Shown one piece after another: positions 36,460-44,245 of a stretch of 64,000 nt of DNA. The DNA is from Flavobacteriales bacterium. Its GTDB lineage: Bacteria > Bacteroidota > Bacteroidia > Flavobacteriales_F > PHOS-HE28. Position numbers and translations under genes: made by a program. Location of the stretch: positions 1 through 64,000 of the forward strand of contig JADJAA010000003.1 in the NCBI GenBank assembly GCA_016704485.1, in the 5' to 3' direction. The notes beneath the pieces were generated by a model. The model ran no database searches. It was not told where the DNA came from and was given only the letters and a program-made list of their open reading frames with translations. Position 1 is the first letter of the stretch; every line of letters starts with the position of its first letter.

Positions 36460-38691
36460 ATGTCCACCGCGAACTTATTTTCCGAATTCCCTTCGCTTGA
36501 TGCAGCAGCTTGGGAAAAATTGATCCTGAAAGAACTGAAAGGCAAGGATCCAAGTACGATCGATGTGACCCTGCCCGACGGTAGTTCCATGCGCCCTTTT
36601 GCGACGCAGACCAACGGGGCTGTTGATGGATATCGACGTGGTGCCAAGCAACACGGCAACCCGTGGCGCATTGGCGTGGAGGCTGCTCTCGGAGATACAG
36701 ATGCGAACGACCGGACCCTTGAAGCCTTGATGGGAGGTGCCGACCAGATCATAATTTCCGGTGATAACATCGATGCATTACCTGAATTGCTGAAGGATGT
36801 GCTACTGAACGGTGTAGATATTCAACGGATCCCGCACGAGGCGTTGCCATGGTTGCTCAAAGAAGCGGATCGGCAAAAGGTCGGTTTGAATGAACTGAGT
36901 CTTCTTATCTATTGTCCGTCTACGGAAATGGAAGCTTTGAACGCACGGTTGAAAGGTTGCCCAAATGTGCGTTTCGAAGAAGTGGATGATCTGCAACATG
37001 GCACCATAGCATCCAAGCGTGCCCTTGAACGTGGCAAGGAAAGCATGGAACGAATGCTTACCAATGGATTGTCAGTAGATGATGCGTGCGCCAGAATTCA
37101 ATTCACACTACACCTCGGTGATGACCTGTTCAAGGAAGCTGCGCGCATCCGCGCCTTCCGCGAGGCTTGGGCCAATGTGGTTTCAACGTTCAGGCCGGAA
37201 CATTCATGCTCGCACAACACATGGGTGCAGTGCGTGGTGCAATACCCGAAGGAAGTTGCTTCACCACATGAGAATTTGATCCGTGCAACACTGCAAGCGG
37301 TCAGTGCAATTGCCGGCGGTTGCGATGGTCTGTTGATCCCCGTTCCGGAATTACCCGAAGGGGATCTGCTGGCGCGAAGAGTTATTCGCAACATCCATCA
37401 CTTGTTAAAGGATGAAGGATTTTTAGGTCGAGTAGCAGATCCGCTTGGAGGCAGCTATATCGTAGAAAAATTGACGGACGCTTTGCTTGACCAGAAAATC
37501 AGACGATCAGATGATCAGATCATCGGAAAATCAGAAAATGGCGGGAATGAAGACAGATCGCAGGCAATTCCAAACCGCGAAGAAATTCCGTTAAAACCTT
37601 TTTACACGGCACTCGATACCAAAGCGCTGGAGCACCTTCGTTTCGGTGCAGGTGCCCCACCCTATTTGCGTGGCCCGTATGCAAGTATGTACACGATCCG
37701 GCCATGGACGATCAGGCAGTATGCAGGTTTCAGCACGGCTGAAGCGAGTAACGCATTCTACCGCAGGAACCTTGCAGCAGGGCAAATGGGATTGAGCGTC
37801 GCCTTCGACCTGGCTACGCACCGCGGTTACGATAGCGATCACCCGCGCGTTACTGGTGATGTTGGTAAAGCAGGCGTGGCCATCAGCAGTGTGGAGGACA
37901 TGAAGATCCTGTTCGACAGCATTCCACTGGATAAGATGAGCGTGAGCATGACCATGAACGGCGCGGTGTTGCCCATCATGGCCTTCTTCATTGTTGCGGC
38001 GGAAGAACAAGGCGTTGATCCAGCATTGTTGCAGGGCACGATCCAGAATGACATCCTGAAGGAATTCATGGTGCGCAATACGTACATCTATCCGCCCGCA
38101 CCGAGCATGCGGATCGTTGGTGACATTTTCTCTTACTGCGCCAAGAAGATGCCAAAATTCAATAGCATCAGCATCAGCGGCTACCACATGCATGAAGCCG
38201 GTGCGCCTGCGGATCTGGAGCTCGCGTACACACTCGCTGACGGGATCGAGTATGTGCGCACGGGTATCGCGGCTGGCATGGAGGTGGATGAGTTCGCCGG
38301 TCGTCTAAGTTTCTTCTGGGGTATCGGAATGGACCTTTTCATGGAAGTCGCCAAAATGCGCGCGGCGCGCGTGTTGTGGGCAAAAATGTTGAAGGAGGTT
38401 GGTGCGAAGGATCTGAAAAGCATGGCGCTTCGCACGCATTGCCAAACCAGTGGCTGGAGCCTTACCGCCCAAGATCCTTACAACAACGTAGCTCGCACAA
38501 CGGTCGAGGCCTTGGCTGCTGTGCTGGGTGGCACGCAAAGCCTGCACACGAATTCGTTGGATGAAGCCATTGCATTACCCACGGACTTCAGCGCGAAGAT
38601 CGCACGCGACACGCAGATCTACTTACAGAAACAAAGTGGCATCACGCAGTACATGATCCACTCGGCGGAAGTTTTTATGTGGAAAGCCTAA
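36460..38691 (+). CDS. Methylmalonyl-CoA mutase, small subunit fused to large-subunit catalytic part
   Basis: From the ATG at 36460. Residues about 1-350 are a MutA-type small subunit (SEFPSLDAAAWEKLILKELKGKD, and ending VADPLGGSYIVEKLTDAL). A 40-residue polar linker (with RRSDDQIIGKSENGGNEDRS) leads into a MutB-type large subunit from about residue 390: LRGPYASMYTIRPWTIRQYAGFSTAEASN, YRRNLAAGQMGLSVAFDLATHRGYDSDHP, MTMNGAVLPIMAFF. These residues bind the CoA tail and substrate. It isomerises methylmalonyl-CoA and succinyl-CoA. The frame is lost near 38650: after GITQ the reading HDPLGGSFYVESLTNELV is in the frame of the next ORF, consistent with one missing C. Usual MutA and MutB are separate chains. 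Confidence 0.85.
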   Translation: MSTANLFSEFPSLDAAAWEKLILKELKGKDPSTIDVTLPDGSSMRPFATQTNGAVDGYRRGAKQHGNPWRIGVEAALGDTDANDRTLEALMGGADQIIISGDNIDALPELLKDVLLNGVDIQRIPHEALPWLLKEADRQKVGLNELSLLIYCPSTEMEALNARLKGCPNVRFEEVDDLQHGTIASKRALERGKESMERMLTNGLSVDDACARIQFTLHLGDDLFKEAARIRAFREAWANVVSTFRPEHSCSHNTWVQCVVQYPKEVASPHENLIRATLQAVSAIAGGCDGLLIPVPELPEGDLLARRVIRNIHHLLKDEGFLGRVADPLGGSYIVEKLTDALLDQKIRRSDDQIIGKSENGGNEDRSQAIPNREEIPLKPFYTALDTKALEHLRFGAGAPPYLRGPYASMYTIRPWTIRQYAGFSTAEASNAFYRRNLAAGQMGLSVAFDLATHRGYDSDHPRVTGDVGKAGVAISSVEDMKILFDSIPLDKMSVSMTMNGAVLPIMAFFIVAAEEQGVDPALLQGTIQNDILKEFMVRNTYIYPPAPSMRIVGDIFSYCAKKMPKFNSISISGYHMHEAGAPADLELAYTLADGIEYVRTGIAAGMEVDEFAGRLSFFWGIGMDLFMEVAKMRAARVLWAKMLKEVGAKDLKSMALRTHCQTSGWSLTAQDPYNNVARTTVEALAAVLGGTQSLHTNSLDEAIALPTDFSAKIARDTQIYLQKQSGITQYMIHSAEVFMWKA

Positions 38692-39716
38692 CCAACGAAC
38701 TTGTACATAAAGCCTGGGCGCGGATCAAAGAGGTGGAAGAACTCGGCGGCATGTCGAAAGCGATAGAGACCGGACTGCCCAAAATGCGCATCGAAGAGGC
38801 TGCTGCAAAACGCCAAGCACGTATCGATACTGGTAAGGATCACATCATCGGTGTGAATGCTTTCGTGACGGACGATGAGACGAAGATGGAATTGTTGGAA
38901 GTGGACAATACGGCTGTGCGGGAGTCACAGATAGACCGCTTACGGATGATGAAGGACTTACGCGACGAAGGACATGTCGCAGCATCCTTGGCCGCATTGA
39001 CGCGGGCAGCTAGCGAGGTGAATGGTGAACGTTCCATGGTAGATGGACAGTTACCTATCACCGAGCACCAGAACAATCTCCTCGAACTCGCGGTCACAGC
39101 CGCTAGACACCGAGCTACACTAGGAGAAATAAGCGATGCACTTGAACTAGTTTACGGTCGTTACCACGCCGTGCAACGAACCATTAGTGGTGTATATGCC
39201 GCAGGATCCATGGATGACCCAACAATGAAAGAGGCCATGAAAATGGCTGAAGAATTCGCAAAAGCAGAAGGCCGTCGCCCGCGCATTCTCGTCGCAAAAA
39301 TGGGACAGGATGGCCACGACCGCGGCGCCAAAGTGATCGCCACCAGCTTCGCGGATATCGGCTTCGATGTGGACATTGGACCGCTCTTCCAAACACCACA
39401 GGAAGTAGCCAAACAAGCGATCGAGAACGATGTGCATGTGCTTGGAATCAGCAGCCTTGCTGGGGGCCACAAGACCTTGGTGCCTGAAGTGATCAAGGAA
39501 TTACGCGAGAAATACGATCGCGGAGATATCCTTGTAGTGGCTGGCGGTGTGATCCCGCCGAACGATTATGCCTTTTTGAAAGAGGCAGGATGTTTTGATG
39601 TGTTCGGGCCTGGGACGAAGATTCCTGTGGCGGCGAAGGGGATCATTTCGAAATTAAATACAATGAACGATCCATCTAGCACCTTTTCCGTCGATCCTCG
39701 GGTTTGTGCCGAATAA
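38679..39716 (+). CDS. Methylmalonyl-CoA mutase large subunit C-terminal part with cobalamin-binding domain
   Basis: This frame continues the large subunit after the apparent single-base frameshift. ESLTNELVHKAW and MRIEEAAAKRQARID close the TIM barrel, and RPRILVAKMGQDGHDRGAKVIA is the B12-binding domain with DxHxxG (DGHDRG), followed by SSLAGGH and VVAGGVIPPNDYAFL. The ORF start at 38679 is an in-frame TTG-type start within the joined gene, not an independent start. Together both frames span about 1,085 residues with small subunit, large subunit and B12 domain in a single chain. Active enzyme would require the frameshift to be absent from the genome. Confidence 0.85.
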   Translation: MESLTNELVHKAWARIKEVEELGGMSKAIETGLPKMRIEEAAAKRQARIDTGKDHIIGVNAFVTDDETKMELLEVDNTAVRESQIDRLRMMKDLRDEGHVAASLAALTRAASEVNGERSMVDGQLPITEHQNNLLELAVTAARHRATLGEISDALELVYGRYHAVQRTISGVYAAGSMDDPTMKEAMKMAEEFAKAEGRRPRILVAKMGQDGHDRGAKVIATSFADIGFDVDIGPLFQTPQEVAKQAIENDVHVLGISSLAGGHKTLVPEVIKELREKYDRGDILVVAGGVIPPNDYAFLKEAGCFDVFGPGTKIPVAAKGIISKLNTMNDPSSTFSVDPRVCAE

Positions 39717-40399
39717 ATTCTGTTCAGGCCCAGATACCACAATCACCTGCGACCGCAACTGGGACTTACATCAGGCGCTACTGGATTCTATTGTCATGAA
39801 CCGACGCTGGAACAATCGAGCTTTGCAAACCGGAACGAAGCCTTGCGGAGATTGAACGACGGGGCCGCACGTGGATCAAGCCGTTTCCTGGCCAATCGAC
39901 ACACGCACGGGATCTATGCTTCTATTCATAGAATTTTGAAAATCTAAGACGCTATCCGACTCCAATTCACGCTACGGCCACGGACTGACCCAATTGGTTT
40001 TCACGTCCGGAATGCGCCCAAACGGACCCAACGGTCGCTGCGCGCCTGAATTGGCTATTCAATATGTAACTACAAGCACACGCTGAAACGGGCGAACAGG
40101 TGGAACTATTTGGCAGGTGGCTATTCCGCATCGGGGCAATTCGCATTAGGGCAGGGACACTTGACCGAACTACGTCCATTCTGGAAAATCCTTGAATTCC
40201 GCCGACAGTTGCCCTGAACCTGGGCCGGAAGTGATTTCGTTGTTCCTAAACTCAAAGCGGAATTACATCGATTTGGAAGGACATACCCACCTGACATTCC
40301 AGTTACGCTTGCTTCCTTTAAACATCATAAAAGATCATTTTTAACATCAATGATGCTTATGAACATCTATTAAGGTGAACTAATTCGAATATGGATGCG
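39717..40399. other. Intergenic region without recognised gene
   Basis: About 680 bases. Short frames exist on both strands but none shows family motifs. A partial open frame after 39717 reads SGPDTTITCDRN and then stops at an in-frame TGA, so it may be a remnant. The last 60 bases hold the probable hipBA promoter. Confidence 0.5.
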
Positions 40400-40407
40400 T
40401 ATATTTG
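40400..40407 (+). promoter_or_regulatory. Candidate -7 box (TATATTTG) for hipBA
   Basis: Exact TAnnTTTG match, 42 bases before the antitoxin ATG at 40449. Upstream at 40349-40359 is an 11-base palindrome (CATCAATGATG). Autorepression by HipB is usual for the family, but no full operator pair is evident. Confidence 0.45.
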
Positions 40408-40448
40408 TGGTATAAAAGCAACGTTATATTCCCAAATTGCCGTTTACG

Positions 40449-40814
40449 ATGTCTACGAACAACATCAACTGGAAGATCCTGAAGGACGAAATGATCTTGG
40501 AACAGCTGGGCAAGGAGCTGCGCCGCATGCGTTTGGAACGCAACCTTAGCCAAGCCAAGGTTGCCGAACGGGCCGGTCTGGATCGCACAACCGTTGTAAA
40601 GCTGGAGGCCGGTCGTGCCGCTACGTTGCTCACCGTGGTGCAGGTACTTCGCGCTATTGGCAAATTGGAATTGCTAGATGCCTTCCATGAAGTGCCGCAG
40701 CCAACGCCATACATGTTGGTCGAAGCCCAAGCGGAGTACCTGAAGAAGCAGCGTAAAAGAGCCGGTCCGCAATCATCTGGTATCGTGCCACCCAAGCCTA
40801 AAAGCACATGGTAA
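40449..40814 (+). CDS. hipB: HipB-like antitoxin (XRE family)
   Basis: 121 residues. A helix-turn-helix of the XRE type (EQLGKELRRMRLERNLSQAKVAERAGLDRTTVVKLEAG) fills residues about 20-60; the rest (RAATLLTVVQVLRAIGKLELLDAF) packs as in HipB/Xre repressors, followed by a Lys-rich tail. It should bind its own promoter and neutralise HipA. The chosen start, ATG at 40449, excludes an upstream TTG at 40437. The stop overlaps the hipA start by 7 bases, as expected for a coupled toxin-antitoxin pair. Confidence 0.85.
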   Translation: MSTNNINWKILKDEMILEQLGKELRRMRLERNLSQAKVAERAGLDRTTVVKLEAGRAATLLTVVQVLRAIGKLELLDAFHEVPQPTPYMLVEAQAEYLKKQRKRAGPQSSGIVPPKPKSTW

Positions 40815-42118
40815 CGCATGCAGCCGTTCTACTTTGGGGCAAACCTGTCGGCCTGGTGATCTGGGATGATCGACTGCATAGCGCGCAATTCCAATACGAC
40901 CGTGATTTCGCGAATGGCAACCTGAACGTGGCACCAGTGATGATGCCGCTTTCGAGAGCGCGGGGCGGCGACGAAGTATTCACTTTCGGCAACCTGCGCG
41001 ATGAGACTTTTAAGGGTCTGCCAGGGCTGTTGGCTGATTGTCTGCCGGACCGTTTCGGGAACACCTTGCTGAACGCGTGGTTGCGCACACAGGACCGCGA
41101 TCCCGGAACGGAAAACCCGGTGGAGCGCCTGTGCTACCTCGGGCATCGGGGCATGGGAGCGTTGGAGTTCGAGCCTTCGCACGGCGAGTTGGAAGCCAGC
41201 AGCGAGGCCTTGCAAGTGGATGAACTGGTGCGCGTGGCGCGCAATGTGACGGAACAGAAAGAAGCGTTCAAGACGACGCGCAAGAAGGGCGATCAGGAAG
41301 CACTGCTGGACATCATCCAAGTGGGCACTTCTGCAGGTGGCGCGCGGGCGAAGGCGATCGTGGCCTTCAATGCGAAGACGGGGGAGGTGCGGAGCGGGCA
41401 GATCGACGGTTTGAATGACTTTACCTATTGCCTGATCAAGTTCGATGGCGTGACGAACACATCGCTCGGCGACCCGAAAGGCTACGGCCGGATCGAATAC
41501 GCTTACTACCTGATGGCTCGAGCTTGCGGGATCGAGATGATGCCGTGCCGTCTGCTGGAAGAGCATGGTCGTGCGCACTTCTTGACGCAACGTTTTGATC
41601 GCGTGGTTGACAAAGATGGCAAGACGCACCGGCTGCACATGGCAACCCTATGCGGCGTTGCGCACATGGATTTCAATGACCCGCTGGCCTACAGCTACGA
41701 GCAAGCCTTCGCCGTGATGCGTTTACTGAGCCTGCCCTACCCTGCTGCCGTGGAGTTCTTCCGCCGGATGTGCTTCAATGTGATCGCCCGAAACTGTGAT
41801 GACCACACGAAGAACACCTCGTTCTTGATGGATCCGCAAGGCGATTGGCATTTGAGCCCAGCCTACGACATGACCTTCGCCTATGACCCGAAGAACCCTT
41901 GGCTGAAGCAACACCAGATGAGCATCAACGGCAAGCGACTGGACATCACACGCGAAGACCTGATGGTGGTGGCGAAGGACATGAACATCAAGAAGGCCGA
42001 CTTGATCATTGATGAAGTGGTGGCTGGTGTGAAGACGTGGAAGAAATGTGCGAAGAAGGCGGAGGTGGACCCAAAGCAGGTAGCGGCAATCGGAAAGTTG
42101 CACCTGATCCGGATCTGA
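40808..42118 (+). CDS. hipA: HipA-like serine/threonine kinase toxin
   Basis: 436 residues of the HipA family. The N-terminal HipA subdomain starts LLWGKPVGLVIWDD and contains FGNLRDETFKGLPGLLADCLPDRFGN, then GVGTSAGGARAKAIVAF-type nucleotide loop, LIKFDGVTNTS, the catalytic RNCDDHTKNTSF (D-x-x-K-N) and SPAYDMTFAY, equivalent of the DFG metal-binding Asp. Members phosphorylate translation factors such as glutamyl-tRNA synthetase to cause dormancy; the target here is not known. A second, broken copy of its 3' end lies at 42842-43149, and a DUF1851-type gene sits between. Confidence 0.9.
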   Translation: MVTHAAVLLWGKPVGLVIWDDRLHSAQFQYDRDFANGNLNVAPVMMPLSRARGGDEVFTFGNLRDETFKGLPGLLADCLPDRFGNTLLNAWLRTQDRDPGTENPVERLCYLGHRGMGALEFEPSHGELEASSEALQVDELVRVARNVTEQKEAFKTTRKKGDQEALLDIIQVGTSAGGARAKAIVAFNAKTGEVRSGQIDGLNDFTYCLIKFDGVTNTSLGDPKGYGRIEYAYYLMARACGIEMMPCRLLEEHGRAHFLTQRFDRVVDKDGKTHRLHMATLCGVAHMDFNDPLAYSYEQAFAVMRLLSLPYPAAVEFFRRMCFNVIARNCDDHTKNTSFLMDPQGDWHLSPAYDMTFAYDPKNPWLKQHQMSINGKRLDITREDLMVVAKDMNIKKADLIIDEVVAGVKTWKKCAKKAEVDPKQVAAIGKLHLIRI

Positions 42119-42182
42119 CCCACCGTAGGATGGACACCACTTCCAATCCGCTGAAAGTACCTCGAGGCTCCCGCAGTGGTGG

Positions 42183-42787
42183 CTACCGCCCCATGGCCTG
42201 CCGTATGATCGGAGCCATACTCGTGTAGTAGTCTGCAATATCCTCCACCTGAAGTTGGCAGCATCCATCGTCCCGCCCAAGGGCAGTGGCACTTTGATCC
42301 CCAGGATCTCCGTCACCGTGAATTCAAGGTCCGGAAGTACACTTGGGTGGCCTTGTACAATCGGTCGTCCAGAAAAGTTGGCAGCACCTTGTTCTTGCGG
42401 AAGCCAATGACCAAGGCCATTGGTATAGAGGCAATGCTCACTTCCCCAATAACTCAATGTGATCGGATCCAGAATGCACATGGGTGCGACGCCGCCTTTC
42501 GTATCGAAATCCTCCAGGATCAGCAAGGCACCATATGCATTGCGTCCTATCACCTTGCGTCGGCCTTCTGCTTCTGGTAGCAGGAAAGACCAGGTCTCGA
42601 GCAAGGGGTCGAGTACATCGAGATCCTGGGAGAAGAGGTGCAGGAACCCGTCCTGGAAGCGCCCGCATCCGAACTCCGTGAATAGTTCCTTATTCATCAT
42701 TTCATCCAGCATCCGGGCAAAGCGAATGCGCTGTTCGGGTCCTTGATCGCCTTTACCGAAACGCCCCATGAAGGCTTCGCTCAACAT
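42183..42787 (-). pseudogene. DUF1851 (T6SS immunity-like) protein, frameshifted near the end
   Basis: From the ATG at 42787: FTEFGCGRFQDGFLHLFSQDLDVLDPLLETWSFLLPEAEGR, GRNAYGALLILEDFDTKGGVAPMCILDPITLSYWGSEHCLYTNGLGHWLPQE match the DUF1851/GAD-like immunity family that includes Tdi1, which protects against T6SS DNase effectors. Near 42255-42260 the frame shifts; the other frame continues LQVEDIADYYTSMAPIIRQAMGR to a TAG at 42183, the normal end of the family, giving about 200 residues. The uncorrected frame runs on in the hipA antisense and is not real. An orphan immunity gene with no effector visible. Confidence 0.7.
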
Positions 42788-42841
42788 GCCTACGACACAA
42801 GTATACGAACTGATCGCAAAGGTCTAGACCTTTCAACGCAC

Positions 42842-43149
42842 AACACTTCGCTCCTGATGCATCCGCAACATTATCAGCACTTGGCCACGGCCTATGATAT
42901 AAACTTCGCGTAAGACCTGAGGAACCTCTAGTCCTAGCAACCAGATGATCAATATGCGACATCACCCGCAGCGACCTATTGGTGGTGGCGAAGGAGATGA
43001 ACATCAAGAAAGCCGTGGTGATCATCGATGAAGTGCTGTCAGGTGTGACACACTGGAAAAAGTTTGCGAAGAATGCGGAGGTCCATACAAAGCAGATCGC
43101 AGCTATCGGTGAGTTGCACTTGGTCATTATCTGTGAGCCCATATCTTAG
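42842..43149 (+). pseudogene. Degenerate second copy of the hipA 3' end
   Basis: Translation from 42842 gives NTSLLMHPQHYQHLATAYDINFA, a stop, DLRNL, then from about 42970 SDLLVVAKEMNIKKAVVIIDEVLSGVTHW and AEVHTKQIAAIGELHLV. This aligns with the last 110 residues of the intact HipA (NTSFLMDPQGDWHLSPAYDMTFA, EDLMVVAKDMNIKKADLIIDEVVAGVKTW). Stops and a missing stretch show it is a remnant, diverged from the intact copy, so it is not a recent duplication. It sits just beyond the DUF1851 gene. Confidence 0.8.
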
Positions 43150-43154
43150 CGATC

Positions 43155-43799
43155 ATGGAGCGCCCAGCACATCTACCAACCATATCCTTCTTCAAGGACC
43201 GACGACCACCGACAGTTGAGGCCCCCTTGGTCGTGTTGATGAGCGCTTGCCTCGGAGGGATACACTGCGGCGTGGATGGCAGCACCAACGGCGACCATGG
43301 ATCACTGCGCTCATGGCTGGTGCGTCCTGAGGTGCGTCTTGTAAAGTTCTGCCCTGAGGACTTTTCCTTTGGAACACCTCGAATGACACCGGACAGTCAT
43401 GGCGGCAATGGCTTCGATGTGCTTGATGGCAAAGCGCGATCCTTGGCTGAAGACGGAACAGATTGGACGGACGGAATGGTGAAGGCAGCCTGTGAGATGA
43501 GCGACCTGGCGTTGCGCGAAAAAGTGGAGCTGGCTATCCTAATGGATATGAGCGGCGCTTGTGGCAGCACAGTGACCTATCAAGGATCTAGGTTCTCCAA
43601 TAACAAGGTCTATCAACAAGGCCCTGGCGTTGCTGCGGCAGCGCTGATCCGCGCAGGGATACCCGTGATCTCTCAACGCGATGAACACTCATTACAACTC
43701 CTGTTCGATCTTCTGAATGGAACGAGCAGTGCTGAACAAGCGATGGACCATTGGGAGAAGGAATGGTACCAGAGCTATTTCAGGAGCAAAGAAGTGTAG
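43155..43799 (+). CDS. DUF523 domain protein
   Basis: 214 residues of the DUF523 family: VVLMSACLGGIHCGVDGSTN near the N-terminus, KFCPEDFSFGTPRMTPDSHGG, VKLLDG-like FDVLDGKARSLAEDGTDWTDGMVKAA, and AILMDMSGACGS. The conserved Cys residues (SAC, FCPE, GACGS) suggest metal or iron-sulfur binding; molecular function is unknown. It starts six bases after the hipA remnant, so the ATG at 43155 may owe its promoter to the region. The following small Smr gene starts 1 base after its stop. Confidence 0.85.
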   Translation: MERPAHLPTISFFKDRRPPTVEAPLVVLMSACLGGIHCGVDGSTNGDHGSLRSWLVRPEVRLVKFCPEDFSFGTPRMTPDSHGGNGFDVLDGKARSLAEDGTDWTDGMVKAACEMSDLALREKVELAILMDMSGACGSTVTYQGSRFSNNKVYQQGPGVAAAALIRAGIPVISQRDEHSLQLLFDLLNGTSSAEQAMDHWEKEWYQSYFRSKEV

Positions 43800-43800
43800 C

Positions 43801-44055
43801 ATGTCCAAACACAAACTCGACCTCCACGACATCTTCAATAAAGGCCAGCAGATCGACCGGGCATTGGATGAAGCCATGGAACACTGTGTGGAACGCCGCA
43901 TCCCTATCCTGGAGATCATCCCCGGAAAAGGCAGCGGGCAATTGAAGAAGAAGGTGATCCGCTACCTCCAACTGTCACACGTGAAGAAGTTGTACCATCG
44001 GATCGATAAGGACAGTGACAATTTCGGGCGGTTGTTCGTCCGTTTCAAACATTGA
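43801..44055 (+). CDS. Small MutS-related (Smr) domain protein
   Basis: 84 residues: KLDLHDIFNKGQQIDRALDEAM and LEIIPGKGSGQLKKKVIRYL, followed by HVKKLYHRIDKDSDNFGRLFVRF. This is a stand-alone Smr domain, with DLHD in place of the usual DLHG and PGKGSG in place of HGxGxG. Smr proteins bind or cleave nucleic acids, and some act on collided ribosomes. Starts one base after the DUF523 stop, so the two are co-transcribed. Confidence 0.85.
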   Translation: MSKHKLDLHDIFNKGQQIDRALDEAMEHCVERRIPILEIIPGKGSGQLKKKVIRYLQLSHVKKLYHRIDKDSDNFGRLFVRFKH

Positions 44056-44245
44056 ACGTGATCAGCCCCGGATGATCGTTCCACGCTCTTCGGGGTGACT
44101 GATCGGACAATGGCATATGGCGTACTGACAGTCCGTCCGGAAGTCACTTGTGGCGTGCGAATTGTAAACCGATGATGCTCGCGATCGTCAATGCCATTAT
44201 TGAACGTCGGATCAACTCCCCGCAAATTCCTTTTCCACCTGAATA

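Noticed and set aside
36342..36460. Cobalamin riboswitch before the methylmalonyl-CoA mutase
   Set aside because: The spacer is too short, about 117 bases shared with the cotH promoter, and no B12-box like sequence was seen.
37591..38193. Long - strand open frames opposite the methylmalonyl-CoA mutase
   Set aside because: Antisense to conserved catalytic sequence with no motif of its own.
40829..41638. Long - strand open frame of 269 codons opposite hipA
   Set aside because: It lies wholly antisense to a well-conserved HipA and shows no family motif; it is a shadow of codon bias.
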